A stretch of 64,000 nucleotides of DNA, taken from Phascolarctos cinereus (Eukaryota; Chordata; Mammalia; Diprotodontia; Phascolarctidae). Each line of letters starts with the position of its first letter. Position 1 is the stretch's first letter. Both the position numbers and the translations under genes were made by a program. The DNA is taken from positions 4,091,501 through 4,155,500 of the forward strand of contig NW_018344165.1 of the NCBI RefSeq assembly GCF_002099425.1. Direction: 5' to 3'. The notes below the pieces were generated by a model. That model saw only the letters and a program-made list of their open reading frames with translations, was not told the DNA's origin and ran no database searches. This document shows, piece by piece, positions 34,995 through 47,529 of the stretch.

Positions 34995-37080
34995 TGTGCC
35001 TGACTCCTATCATACCAGGCACAAACAGAAAGGCAAAAATAGACCTCTTCTTCAAAGAGCTCACATTCTAATGGGGGAGACAATATACAAACAACCCTGT
35101 ACAAACAAGATAAAACTAGGAAAATTGGAGGCAATCTTAGAGGGCACTAGTATTGAGGAGGACTAACAAAGGCCTCTGGAAGAAGGGAAGATATTAGATG
35201 AGACATGAAAGAAGCAGAGTCAAGAAAGGAGACTATTCTAGGCATGGGGAACAACCAAAGAAAAAGGACAGAGATAGGAGGTGATGAAATGTCATATGCA
35301 AGGAATAGCCAAAAGGTCAGTGTTACTGGATCACAGAGTATGTACAGAGGAGTAAAGTGTCAGAAGACTAGAAAAGTAAGAAGCGATCAATATATGAAAG
35401 ACTTTAAAAGCTAAATAGATCATTTTACATTTTATCTCGGAGGGAATATAGAAAACCATTTGGAATTTACTGAACAGGAGAGTGACACAGTTAGACCTGT
35501 GATTTAGGTCTTTGTCAGCTCATGAACTACAATGGGAAGAGACTTGAGGCAAAGAAACCAACCAGAAGGCTACTGTAATAGTTTAGGCATGAAGTGATGA
35601 AGGCCTGCAACAGGGTGGCAGCTGTGTCAAAGGAGAGAAGAGGACATATATAAGTGATGTTCCCAAAGTAGAAACAAAAGGATTTAGCAAGAGACTGAAT
35701 CATGGGGGGAGAGTGAGGTATCAAAGATAACACCTAGGTTGTAAAACTGGATGTTTGGGAAAACAGTGGTGCCCTCAACAGTAATAGGGAAATTTGGAAG
35801 AGGGGAGAGGTTAGAGGGAAAGACAATAACTTCTATTCTGAACCTGCTGGGTTGGAGGTGTTTATGGGACACCCAGTTCGAGACATCCAACAGGTAACTG
35901 GAGATGTGAATCTCAACCTCAGGAAAGAGGTGATGTTAGGATTTGATAAATAAATCTAAGAATCATCTGCTAACAGAATTCATGGAACCTGACAAGATCA
36001 TTAAGCAAGGAAGTATAAAGAGAAAAGAAAAGAGGGTTCAAGTCAGAGCCTTGTGGGATACTCACCATTAGTGGGTATGCCATTGATAAAGATCCAGCTC
36101 AGAAGACTGAGAAGGAATGGTCCTAGTTAAGAAAACCAGGACAGGACAGAGTAGTGCCATGAAAATTTAGGGAGGAGATCTCTCCCTACACGGGTATCAA
36201 GGAGAAGAGGGTAACTGAAAGTGCCAAAGGCAGCAGACAAGTTAAGAAGGATATGAATTGAGAAAAGGCCATTAGATTTGGCAACTAAGAAATCACTGGT
36301 AACTTTAAAGAGAGATGTTTCAGCTCAATGCTGAGGTTGGAAACCAGACTTCAGAGGGTTTTGAAGAGAGTAAAAGGAGAGGAAGCAGAGGAACCAGCTG
36401 CAGATGGCAGGGAAGCAGCCATCTCTGTCTAGAGAGATGCTAAAGGTTAGTGAGAAAATGGAAATGATAGAGGGGCCAATCTGCTAGAGAAGATGCAATA
36501 GAATGGGATCAAAGGTTTGTGTTGGCAAGGAGCAGGACCACCTCTTTATGTGAGGCAACAAGGAAGGAACAGATGAATGAATGGAAAAGAGCATTTATTA
36601 ACCATTTGCTACGTATAAAGCACTGTAAAAGCAAAAATTGTGGAAGAAGACATCTGAATGTTGCGAGATGCAGAAGAGGGAAGAAAAGGAGCTCTTGGAG
36701 AGTAATCTCAATTTTTTTCAATGAAGTATTAAGAATGGTTTTCAGAAGGTGGTGCCATGGGAGGTTTGAGGAGGGATGAAAAGGTTTGGAAAAACCCTCT
36801 GTGGTGAGCGATATAGTGAGCTGATTAGAGAGATTTCAAAAGACTGTCTTACTTCAGTGACAGCTCAGTTGATACTATGTAACATAAACCTGTAGTGGAT
36901 CTAGTCAACATGATTTTATGATTTTATTTAGCTTCATTCAGCAGCATGCGAACAGGAAAAGACAGAAACAGATGGTGGGAAGAATTCCAGGTTAGAAGTT
37001 TGGCATGGAATTATAGGTAATAAGTGGGGCAAAGGACTTGAATGTCGAGGAGTGTAGAATTAAGCTGATTCACCAAGCAG
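34995..37080 (-). repeat. L2 LINE, antisense, about 2 kb
   Basis: The order is reversed L2: 3' region (tcacattctaatgggggaga), gaagcagagtcaagaaagga, the RT complement at about 36200-36300 (gtaactgaaagtgccaaagg, gagaaaaggccattagattt) and on into the region upstream of the RT (to about 37080). A long L2, broken. Confidence 0.85.
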
Positions 37081-37089
37081 CCGAGACAG

Positions 37090-38400
37090 TGGCATACCTA
37101 TCGAGATTTGCATTCTACTTTCATATTTTTTAAAAATTTAGTTACCTTGGCACCAAGATGAAGCACTTAAAGATTTTCGTGGAGGAAGCTATTAGGGGCC
37201 TTTGCTCTTCAGAACACATTATTCTATTCTCTTCCGTGATTTCTAGTGGGTACAGAATAGTCTCGTGTCATTCAAAATTCTCTTCCTTTTAATCTGAAGG
37301 TCTTGCTCCTGGTTACTTGCAGAATTGTTATATGTCACTGGAATTGTTCGTTTAACCACTATGACTTGGAGTATGCAGCACTGGGTTTTTTGTTTTTGTT
37401 TTCCCATAGGCAATCTGTGGATTCTTTTGATTGGCACTGGTTTTCTTTGTTCACACATTTTAGGCAGTCTTCTTGTAGTTCTTACATTATGCTTTTCAGG
37501 TTTTTTGACTTATGTTTTTCTGGAAGACCTATGCTGCTTAAATTGTTTCTAAACATTCTAACTGCAAGATAAAAATGTTTTTTCTGTTTGTATAGAGATC
37601 ATGTGTTCAGTATTGCTTTTTCTTTTCATCATATGCTTTTTCTTTTCTTTATCACATGATCTCTCTTGATTCTTTGGAGAAGCTTGCCACTATGAATTCA
37701 AGTTTTTCTATTCTTCAAATTATTTCTGTTGTGAAGGACATAACTTCTACTTTCACAATTCTTATTTCTCTTCCGAAACATTCAGAAATATCCTGCTGTG
37801 TGTAGTTCCACGATCTCTTGGGAATGCAAGAGAGTTCCTTTGCCTCATCAGGTATTGATTCATTTTCCTTTGTCTTACAACATTTATTCTGAAATGTTTG
37901 GACTCATTAGATGTCTCAGAGGCCCATCTTTCCTTCTGTTCTTAATATCTTCTCTGTTGATTTATCTGCTTGTGCTCAAAGTTTTCAACTGAGTTTTCAT
38001 TCTGAGATAGTTGGTAATTTCAATCTTTTTTCTTTATATTTTCTAGTTGCTTTCTAAATCCTTCCCCTTTGGTGGCGGATCCCCCAAGAGCTAGATCTGA
38101 AAGCTGTTTCAGTCTTTTCTCACGCTGAGGAATTAATCTGAGCTTCAGTACCTTCACCGCATGAATTCTGTGGTGAAAGAAATGGCTCCAGTTGGATGCT
38201 AGTACCCCTTTCTTCAGGTGTAGGGGAGCCCCAAATACATGCTGGCATCCTGCCCTAATCCTTCTGTTCTTTAGTTCTACGGCTAAGTAATGCTAGGGTG
38301 CAGTATACTGCCACCCCAGACAGAGCAACCTTCCACTTTCCTATATCTTCACCTCCTGAGGAGAAACCTTTAGGGGAGAGTTGAGTTCTGTTGCTTATTA
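37090..38400 (-). repeat. L1/HAL1-like antisense block (tentative)
   Basis: A T-rich stretch whose complement is Lys/Glu/Asn-rich, like an L1-type ORF1, grading into GC-richer sequence at 38080-38400. Inverted arms agagatcatgtg (37594-37605) and its complement (37653-37664) lie within it. The class is uncertain. Confidence 0.35.
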
Positions 38401-40130
38401 CAACAGAATGGTGAAGTGAGGACTGAGTGGGACAGGGAGGAGGCTGTGTTGGCAGATATTGCTACAGCAACTGTAAGAGAACTGCTGAGTGGATCTCAGA
38501 GAACAAATTCATGGATCTTATCTTGCCAGAGCGTGAGGGATGGTGGGAGAGAATGCACTGAGTGAGTACATTAGGCCTTAGGAATTAGCCTTTCCTGTTG
38601 TTAATTCATTGGGTGTTACCTCATTAGCGTTCTTGGTGTCTTAGCCCATGGAGATAGCTACAACTATTTTACCTCTTGTGAATAATTCTTATTTTGGACA
38701 GTTTTAGAAGGTCATGAAAATTTAAGAAAATGTCTGATCCTCCATTTTGTCAGTCACAGAGGAAGCTATTAATGATATTTTGAGGGATCTATGATTCCAG
38801 TGCTGTGTATCCCATCTCATGGTGCAGATTACAATATTAGCCTTAGCCTTCTCATCCTGTGTGACTTGTGCGTATGGCTTCCTGTAAATCTCCCCCAGGG
38901 GTACATACAACATGCCAAGAACTTCCCTTGTATCTCTTGCCATTACATAGGTAGCAATGCAGCACCCAGGCAGAACCATCAGTTAGCCCTCATTTCTCAC
39001 TGCATGACCAGCTCACCTCCTCTTCTGGTCATACATGCCCTTTGAAGATATCCTCTTCTGCTGCTTCTTTTATAAATTTCATTGTTGATCACATCATAGC
39101 TGTTTATTCAGACCATAAGTCTTTTCATTGCCCTTTGAATAACATGGATAACATTTGAATAACATTCCATAACATCCTACTCTAATGCCTCATACCAAGT
39201 GGAAATGACCCTAGGTTCTCAAAGGCAATGCCAGTAGAGTACAAGCTCTACCAAGCTGTGCCATACTTGAAAGGCATAGAATGTGGGCCTGGCAACAGAC
39301 TGTGTCTGCTCTGCACAGACAAACCTAGCTGAAAGAGGCTCATTACCAGAAGGCTGACCACTAGGTAACGAATTATTTTGGCCACGGCAACCCACAAAAC
39401 AAAGCTATTATAAGTAATGCTAAAATGTGGTTATATAAAAAGGGGAATGCTATGATTTCTCAGTCTTTATAACTCTTTTTGAATACTATATTATTTTGGG
39501 GAATAGGAAAGGAACAACCAAAGGTCAAAATTATGTTCCTCCTTTGACATTTAGCTAATGTGATTATAGAATTTAAGACCCCCTTTAACTGCACATCACA
39601 GAGTGTGTAATATACATGATCCTGGGACATGATGTCCCAGCTCTTAAAGTGATTTGACCTTAACATGCTTCACTGAAATCAAATACAGAATTGCATATCA
39701 TTGCTTGATATTATTTACATCTAGAGGAGGATGTGTTTTTTATTTTGCATTTTCAAAGCAGGAACACTTTGAAAGAAAATGAGCTTCCAAACAGTGTTAC
39801 AGCAAAAGAGAAACAATGGTAAAGAATGTTTGTTTCATCTTAAGTTACAAAGATCATGTATCTTATTCTATTTGAGAACTCTGATACTTGAAGTTACCTA
39901 ATCAAAAATGTTCTAGAGACTATTACTGAAATAGTTCAAAGAGAAAACATATCCAAGAGGGAAAAAATATTACATGTGCTCAGACAGTAACTTCTGTCAA
40001 CTCAACTGATCAATTTTCACTAAATCAAAAGTTTATGTGTAGTTTTACTTTTAAAACATTTTTCCCAAAGCAAAATAAAATCCACCTTTTTCATTCTGAC
40101 TTCACATCAAATTTCAGTTTCTCATATATA
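38400..40130. other. Intron, mostly unassigned
   Basis: 38790-39180 may be a decayed RTE-clade fragment in antisense (ctgcatgaccagctcacctc), but this is weak. A short near-palindrome (ctgggacat-g-atgtcccag) lies at 39622-39640. I recognise nothing in 39310-40130. Confidence 0.35.
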
Positions 40131-40665
40131 ATTCATATTAATTTAGTGCTTTGTAGATACAAAGCACTTCATATACATTATCTCAATTGATTGTTATTTC
40201 AATTCACACATGAGGAAAGAGACTGAGAGGTGAAGAAATTTGTCCAGAGACACGTAAGTGGTAAGCAAAGCAGTCAGAACTTGAACCCAGATCAACTGAC
40301 TCTGAATTCAGGAATTCTTCTTCACTATACTGTCCTAAAAAATATTTGCTTATAATATTAGCAAAAACCAATTTGGTGTGACCTACTTTATTAGAATTTA
40401 GCATTTATTGGTTTCTTGGTTTTCTGCAAATTTGCTCAAGTTCATAATAATAAGGTCATATTTTAAAGTTTACAAAGCATTTTCCTTACAACAACCATGT
40501 GAGCTAAGTGGAGTTCAAGTTTTATCTCAATTTCACAGACAAGGAAATTAAGACTTTGTGAGATAAAAAGATTTGCCCAGGGTTATCCATCTATTAAGGA
40601 TTAAGAGTTTTATCCCAGTTTCCTCCTACCAAATCCAGCAGTCTTTCCACTATATACCACATTGC
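40130..40665 (-). repeat. Two MIR3-like SINEs, antisense
   Basis: Copy one 40130-40350 (acaaagcacttcatatacat, gaacttgaacccagatcaac). Copy two 40430-40665 (gtttacaaagcattttcctt, tttgcccagggttatccatc). Confidence 0.7.
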
Positions 40666-40739
40666 CTTTCAGATCAAACATTCTACTTTTGTCTTCGAGG
40701 AGTTTACAACCTACTGGTAACCATGACGATTTTTTTTTC

Positions 40740-41165
40740 ACTTAAAACTACAAAGATTTATAACACCATAGGAAACACAAGAAATTTGGAGAAATATGAG
40801 ATCTGTATGAACTGATGCAGAGTGAAGAATGCAGAACCAAGAGAACAAAGTACACAATGACTACATACATATGTGAAAATAACATTAAACAGCTTGAATA
40901 CCGATTAAATGCAATGAATTAGTTGCAATATTAGAATAAAATACTAGTTCCAGACGGCAAAGAGATAATGAAATACTTTCCACTTCTTGAGGGCTAAAGG
41001 AGATGTAGGGAAGAATGACATCATCAAAAGCCAGTACTGTGTAATTTGGTTTTACTGGTTTTGTTTGTTATAAAGGATGGTTCTATATAGGGTGGAAGAG
41101 GAGAGGGGAAGAGTATATTTGAAAATAACTGTGGTATGAAAACTTTTTCTTAAAATGTTTTTACC
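40740..41165 (+). repeat. L1 LINE 3' end
   Basis: ctgtatgaactgatgcagag, then aatgcagaaccaagagaaca, and the 3' UTR running to gaaaactttttcttaaaatg. It is 5' truncated. Confidence 0.8.
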
Positions 41166-41184
41166 TGCAATGATAAAGTCTCTG

Positions 41185-41705
41185 AAATGCCAAAAAGAAC
41201 AATGAGCATGAAGCCCTAAGACCTTTGCTCAAATACTGACTCAATCACTTGCCATGTCACTATGGGCAAGGTACTTTATCTCTCCAAGGATCAGTATCTT
41301 CATTTGTATGACAGAGATACTACTACTTGTACTACATTAATGTAAGGTATGATGATGATGACTAACATAACATCAGTCTTCTGATAAATTGTAATGATTT
41401 TGAAGTATGTATTCAGCTTGATAGGTGCTGCTAAAGAAGAATGTGTCACTGTACTGAGAATGCTATGAGGCTGATTACAGACTGAAGGACCTCTTGCATT
41501 CCTAGTGTCTTACCACAGTGACTGTGCTACCTATTCCAGCACAAGATTAATTATATACTGCCTCCTTTTATCTCATTTCAAAGGTGTAAGTGATATACTT
41601 AATCACACTATAGACTCCTTGAGGACAGGTACTGTTTTCTTTTTTCCCATAGCTCCTTGTACAATACTAGGAAGATAGCAGATGATCAGGTAAGTCTTGT
41701 TAAAA
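41185..41705 (+). repeat. MIR and L2 tail
   Basis: MIR at about 41185-41345 (catgtcactatgggcaaggt). L2 tail at about 41560-41705 (atagactccttgaggacagg). Confidence 0.55.
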
Positions 41706-42260
41706 TGAAGGCAGATTTACTGAAAAAGTCTACCTAAAAACTAAATCAGCAGCAGAACCAAGATAACACATTAACACTACTATTACAAGATCAGATTAAA
41801 GGCCTAATGTACTTAAGAATATAAACAAAATAGTATTCCAAAGAAGTAAGGCTCTCCTTCCACAGAAATCCCCCATTTGCTCTGATTATCAAGTGGAATA
41901 CCAGACTTCAGAGAAGAGGCATCTGCTTTAGCATCAGGGAATGAGGAAGCTTCTATGTGTGTACTGGGAAAGGGTGGGGGATAGAGGGGAACTATGGGGT
42001 GGGTACCTTAATTCTCCACTGAGCTGAGGCTGGCACAACCTTCCACATGATTATTCTCTTGCCACAAGGGCCTTAGCCTCCTTGTTTGAGGCTGGCAAAG
42101 GTCAATAAGGGAGCAGTGCCAAGAACATGGAGAGAAAAGATTGGGGAACATCTGGTCCTGATGAAAAGCAAACCAAAAGACCTATTTTCCTGCTCTGTAT
42201 GGTGGAAAAAATGAGCGAAAACACAGGAGCTTTTTAAAAAGTAAAGGGGTATCCTAAGAA
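41706..42260. other. Intron, nothing recognised
   Basis: No repeat, exon or RNA gene recognised in this stretch. Confidence 0.45.
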
Positions 42261-42261
42261 C

Positions 42262-42775
42262 AACAGTAGTGGAAAGAGAACCAGATTTGGAGTCAGAGGA
42301 CTTGAGTTCAAATATCAAGTGTGCTACTTGCTTCTTTCAGAACCTTAAAATAAGCTCAGGAGTGACCCCCAGTGGGCCTTGAATAGAATTCTTTGTAAGG
42401 TGAGGTGAAGTTTGATAAACCCCAGTAGGAACTGACCTCTCTTCTTTGAACTCTCATACCACACTGTACCTTTTCAATGACTCATCTCATTCTGCTTTGC
42501 ATTTTACCAATTGTATTTGCATATATTCTCTATTTCCCTTACTTAACCATGATTTTTTGTGAGACCAGGACAAGGTCTACATTGGATAATAGGTTCTGAC
42601 ACTCACTAGCTACGTAATCCTGAGAAAGTCTCAAACCATTCTGAGGCTGTTTTCTCATCCATAAAATGGAGATTAACATCTCTGCTCCTCTTACATCACA
42701 GAGTTAATGTGAGGAGCAATTGAAAAAATATGTAGAAAATTGCTTTGCAAATTCTAAAGTGTTAAAAAAATCTGC
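42262..42775 (+). repeat. MIR fragments and a faint L2 tail
   Basis: MIR head at 42262-42345 (gtggaaagagaaccagattt). Faint L2-like tail at 42440-42570. MIR core to 3' arm at 42590-42775 (tcactagctacgtaatcctg, tctcatccataaaatggaga). Confidence 0.55.
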
Positions 42776-42989
42776 ATAGCTATGATTTCTATTTTCCATG
42801 CTTGTACTACTATTCCATTCTTCATTCTATTTGTATCCAACAGTTTTTTCTTTTATCATTCATTTCTTAAACATTTATGAAACTGTTTTCACATGTAATA
42901 GACTGATAATATATGTCAGAATTATTTAATTAATGAAGATCTGATACTTATCTGGCTAAATAACTTGTGATATACAAATGTAGTAGAAA

Positions 42990-43425
42990 ACAACTACATC
43001 AAAAGAAGACACTGAACATGAACAATTCAGAGAAACATAGGAAAACGTCTATAAAATGATGCAAAGTGGAAAAAAAAAAGAACCAGGAAAACAATCAATA
43101 TACAATGACTACAACAACGCAAATTAAAAGATTACTAAAATGAAGTTGAATAGTAAGTAACTGTAATAACCAATCCTAAACCCCCAAACAGATGAGCAAT
43201 CACTTGCCTTCTTTCAGGGAAGGGAGGAAGTAAAGGGCATACAGTTAGTTGCAGAATATACTGTATACTATCAGACACATTTCACTGTTCAGTTGGTTTT
43301 GCTTAACCATTTTCATCTGTTCACAGGAAAGGAATAAATTAGGAGACAGGGGAAGGAAAAAGGATTAAAAATATTTGATGTTTAAACTTTTTAAGAAAAT
43401 ATTTATTTTAAAATGACATTAAAAA
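42990..43425 (+). repeat. L1 LINE 3' end
   Basis: aacaattcagagaaacatag, ctataaaatgatgcaaagtg and the 3' UTR as in the 40740 copy. It ends in an A/T-rich tail near 43425. Confidence 0.8.
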
Positions 43426-43449
43426 GAAGGCACCCATAAAACTTCCTTG

Positions 43450-44370
43450 AACAATTTTTTTAACCTATTCCTATTGCTACCACCCTAACTCAGGTCCTCA
43501 GCACAACCTAACTCATAATAGTTCTTTCCATCTCCATATTCCAGTCTGTCCTTTAAACCATTACCAAAATAACCTCTCTTACATGGAGCTCTGGTCATAT
43601 AACTTTCAGTGGTTCCCTACTGCCTTTAAGTTAAAGTTCAAACTCCTCTGCCTGGAATTCAAGATACTCTACAATACGGCACCCTCCTCTTTTTCAGTTT
43701 CTCCCCAAATTACTCCCTACAAAATTTTCTTAGCTCCAGTCAAGCTAGTCTACTCTCTGTCCCTTGAATGGGCCACATGCCTTACCTATATTTATCTACA
43801 TATTTTTTACCCATGTGTTCCATTTTGCCTGTTCAATCTCTACCAATTCCATAAAAAGCTCAACTCAAATACTATCTCCTCCATGAAAACTTTCTTGATC
43901 CCTTATCACCTTTCATCTAAATTGACCAAACATTTATTAAATGCATCCTATGTGTTAGGCACTGATACTTAAGCCACGGATAAAGATAAAAATGAAACAG
44001 TCCCTACTTTCAAGGAGCTCATATTCTACTGGAGAGAAAATACATACAAATATACCTATCTACAAAACATTTACAAGGCAATTTTTTTTTGATAGAGGGC
44101 ACTAGTAGCTGGGAATCAGGACTTAATGTAGAAGGTGTTATATGCACTGACTTTTGAAGGAAACATGATTCTAAGACATACAGGTGAGGAGGAAGTGTAC
44201 TCCAGGCAAAAGGTGACAGCCAGCACAAAGAAAGGGAGACAGCATATGAAGTATCATGTGTGAGGAGCAGTAACAAAGTTAGTCTGTCTGGAATGTACAG
44301 TGTAGGAAGGTAAATAAAGGCATGAAAGGTAGGTTGAGGTCTGGTCATGAAGGCCCTTCAAAGACAGAGA
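43450..44370. repeat. L2 in sense, then L2 in antisense
   Basis: A sense L2 C-terminal part (43450-43920; ctgcctttaagttaaagttc) is truncated before its 3' end. An antisense L2 3' end (43922-44370; aaacatttattaaatgcatc) starts directly after. Two separate insertions. Confidence 0.78.
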
Positions 44371-44374
44371 CTGA

Positions 44375-45500
44375 TTCAAATATATAACAAGAGATAAATG
44401 GTCAAAGGAAATGAAAAGGCAGTTCTCAGAAATACTTGCTATCAACCACCTTATGAAAAAATGCTCCAAATGACTAATAAAAAGAGAAATGAAAATTAAA
44501 ACATCTTTGAGCTTCCACACCACAACAAATGGTCAGATGACAAAAAAAAAATGACAATCACTGGAGGGGACTATGGAAGAACAGGCATCCTAATGCACTG
44601 TTAGTTGAGCTATAAATTAGTCCAGCTATTTCAGAATACCACAAAAGTTATTAAATTGTGCATACCCTCTGAAACAACTATACCACCACTAGGCATGTAT
44701 CCCAAAGACATGAAAGGCCCTACGTGTATAAAAATACATATAGCAACACTTTTTGAAGTAGCAAAGAACAAAAAACAAAGCAAGTGACCATCAAATGGGT
44801 GATAGCTTAACAAATTATGGTATATGAATATACTGGACTATTATTGAGCCCTAATAAATAATAAAAGGGACAAATTCAGAGAAACCTAGGAAAACGTGTA
44901 TGAAGTGATGCAAAAGTATGAACTGATGATGAAATGAGCATAACCAGGAGAACAATTTATATAATGATAACAACATCGTAAAGGATAGTTTTGAAAGATT
45001 TAAGAACTCTCTTCAGTGACCAATCAGGAGTCCAGGACAATGATGAAACATGCTTCCCACCACTTAGTGGAGAAGTGCTTGACTGCAGGTACAGAATGAG
45101 ACATCCATTTTTAGACACTATAACTATATACTATTTAGACATCATAACACAAATTTATTTTGGCTGACTATAATTATTTGTTACAAGGTGGAAATTTTGA
45201 TTTGGTGAGAGACAGTAATATAGAGGAAAGTGACACACAGTGACACTGATATTTAAAAAAGAAGAAAAGAGTGTCAGTGAAATATTTTTTAAAATACACA
45301 GAAGAGAGCAAAAGGAAGTTCAGAAAGGGATAAAGAAAAGAAAGACAGTGTTGTTACCATATTAATGATTTATATTTTTTTAAAATAATCTACATGACAT
45401 GTGTTCATAGTTTCACATACGATACTATTTTTCCTGTCTTTTGTATACTGAAATTATTAATGACTGTCATATTCAGAATAAAATATTTTTTTAAAACAGC
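44375..45500 (+). repeat. L1 LINE, ORF2 end and 3' UTR
   Basis: agataaatggtcaaaggaaa (KWSKE), aaaaaatgctccaaatgact, tgcataccctctgaaacaac, atcccaaagacatgaaaggc and a 3' UTR ending in T/A-rich sequence at about 45500. Confidence 0.88.
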
Positions 45501-45544
45501 AAAGGGCACAAGAAAGGAAGGAAGGAAAAGAAATGAACAAAGCA

Positions 45545-46315
45545 ACAGATCCATAAAAATCTGGAAGACTTGTATGAACTGATGGAAAATAAAGTAAGCA
45601 GAACCAGGAAAACAATTTATACAACGACAGCAACATGGTAATAAAGGAAAACAACTCTGAAAGACTTTGGAACTCTTAACAATGCAGTGACCATAGGGGC
45701 AGCTAGGTGGCACAGTGGATAAAGCTTTGGCCTTGGAGTCAGGAGAATCTGAGTTCAAATACAGTCTGAGATACTTGACACTTATTAACTGTGTGACCCT
45801 GGGCAAGTCACTTAATCCCAACTGCCTCACCAAAAAAAAAAAAGTATAAACAATGCAGTGACCAACTCAGAAGACTGATTCTGAATCCTGTTTACCACCT
45901 CTTGATTTGGAGGTGATGGACTAAAGGTGCAGAGTAAAATATCTATTTTGTGTGTATTTGTTTTGATGATTCTTGATGACTGATGACTATTGTTACTGGA
46001 AAGGACTTTTACTTTGCAGGGAGAGGTGAGAGTTACAGACAGAGCAGGGAATAGTGATTAATGATAACAAAAACAGAAAAGAAATGAATATTAATGAAAC
46101 ATTTTAAATGCACAGAAGAAAACAGAAGGAAGTTCAGTAGGAGATACAAACAAGCAGAGCAGTTTTAGAATTACAGTACTGAATTTGTTATATACTTATA
46201 AAAACAAGTTGTATATAAATATAGATTCCCAGTTTCATGTACAATTCTCTTTATCTGTTCTTTGTATGTGGAAAGTTCATGTTTGTTGATTTCTGTCAAG
46301 CTAATCATTAAAAAA
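45545..46315 (+). repeat. L1 LINE 3' end hosting a SINE
   Basis: cttgtatgaactgatggaaa, then gcagaaccaggaaaacaatt. After the SINE it continues through the same 3' UTR type as 44375-45500 and ends in an A run at about 46315. Confidence 0.88.
45694..45848 (+). repeat. CORE-SINE with perfect 16-bp target duplication
   Basis: ggggcagctaggtggcacag starts at 45696; CORE tgaccctgggcaagtcactt; A12 tail. The 16-bp direct repeat aacaatgcagtgacca is exact at 45678-45693 and 45849-45864. It is inserted in an L1. Confidence 0.96.
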
Positions 46316-46319
46316 AAAA

Positions 46320-47110
46320 TAGTCAAACAGAGCACTTTATATTTGAACCTAGAGGCAATGGGAAGCCACTGGAGATTTTTTGATGATGGAAGTGGCAATA
46401 ATCTTATTTGCATGTTAGGAAAATTACTTTAACAGCAGTGCATATAGACCAGATTGGGTGAGATGAAGTACTGGAGGCTTTTGCAATTGTCTAGGTGAGG
46501 GGTATAAGGGCCTAGAGTTGTGGCTGTCTGAGTGGAGAAAAGGAGATAATTGCAGAAATGCTGTAGAAATAGTAATGACAAGGTTTGCCAATTGAATGGC
46601 TGTGTTGGCAATAAGGACTTACTGGACTTTTTGAGTAGGGGAGTAACATGATCAGATCTGTGCTTCAGGAATATCACTTTAGCAGCTATATGGAGGTTAG
46701 CTTGGAGAGAGAAGAGAGACTTGAGGCAGGGAGACCAATCAGGAGGCTATCACAACAGTCCAGGCAAGAGGCTGATGCCTATTTGAGTGGAGAGAAGAGG
46801 ATGGATAACAGAGATACTATGGAGTTGGTATTGGGAAGACTTCACAAAAAAGGTGGTATTTGAGCTAGGCCATGAAGGATGAGTAAAATTTTAAAAGGCA
46901 AGGTTGTCAAGGAGAAGTGAGGGAAGGCATTCCAGGTAGAGGGTAAATAGCATGAACAAAAGGCAACAAGGCTGGAAAATCTTGGGCACTTTTGTTAAAC
47001 AGTAAGTAGTTCAGTCTGACAAGTATAGGGCACATGTAGAAGAGTAATAGGAAATAAGTCTGGAAAGACAGATAACAGTCACATTGTAAAGAACCCAAGA
47101 CTAGTCTGGA
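46320..47110 (-). repeat. L2 LINE fragments, antisense
   Basis: Three blocks repeat or change order of the same L2 region (ttttgagtaggggagtaaca near 46628 again covers sequence seen near 46380), so at least two copies are joined. Landmarks are aatgggaagccactggagat and gaggcagggagaccaatcag. Confidence 0.75.
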
Positions 47111-47149
47111 CTTTAACTGCCTAATGCACAATTTTATCATATTCTTCTA

Positions 47150-47350
47150 CTTAAAAATCTTCAATCATTATTTGCCCTCATCAGACCACCTCTATATTAT
47201 TCTGTTCAGTTCTGGGCAACATAGTTTAGGAAGGTTGTTTGTAATCTAGAAAGCATCTAAAGGAGGGAAACTGAAACACTTGAAGGAAATGGAGGTATTT
47301 AGACTGGAAAAGAGAAGAATCAAGGACCTTCAAGTATATGAAGGGCTATA
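47150..47350 (+). repeat. L3/CR1 3'-part fragment
   Basis: ctattattctgttcagttct (an LEYCVQ-like region), then gactggaaaagagaagaatc. Confidence 0.6.
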
Positions 47351-47529
47351 ATGAGGAAGGCAGACAGACAGATAAAAATATAGATAGAGCATTTAGTACA
47401 TGTGTACTATTAAGAAATTTAGAAACTTTCAGGAGAAATTTCACAAAAGTAAAGCAATTTAACAAAGTGAATTTCTGTCAGTCTTTACATTGGGACTAGA
47501 CTATAAGGTGAAATAAGGAAGTCTATTTG

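Noticed and set aside
45696-45770. tRNA gene candidates (A and B box-like sequences)
   Set aside because: They are the tRNA-derived heads of SINEs; none folds into an intact tRNA and each continues into the CORE domain.
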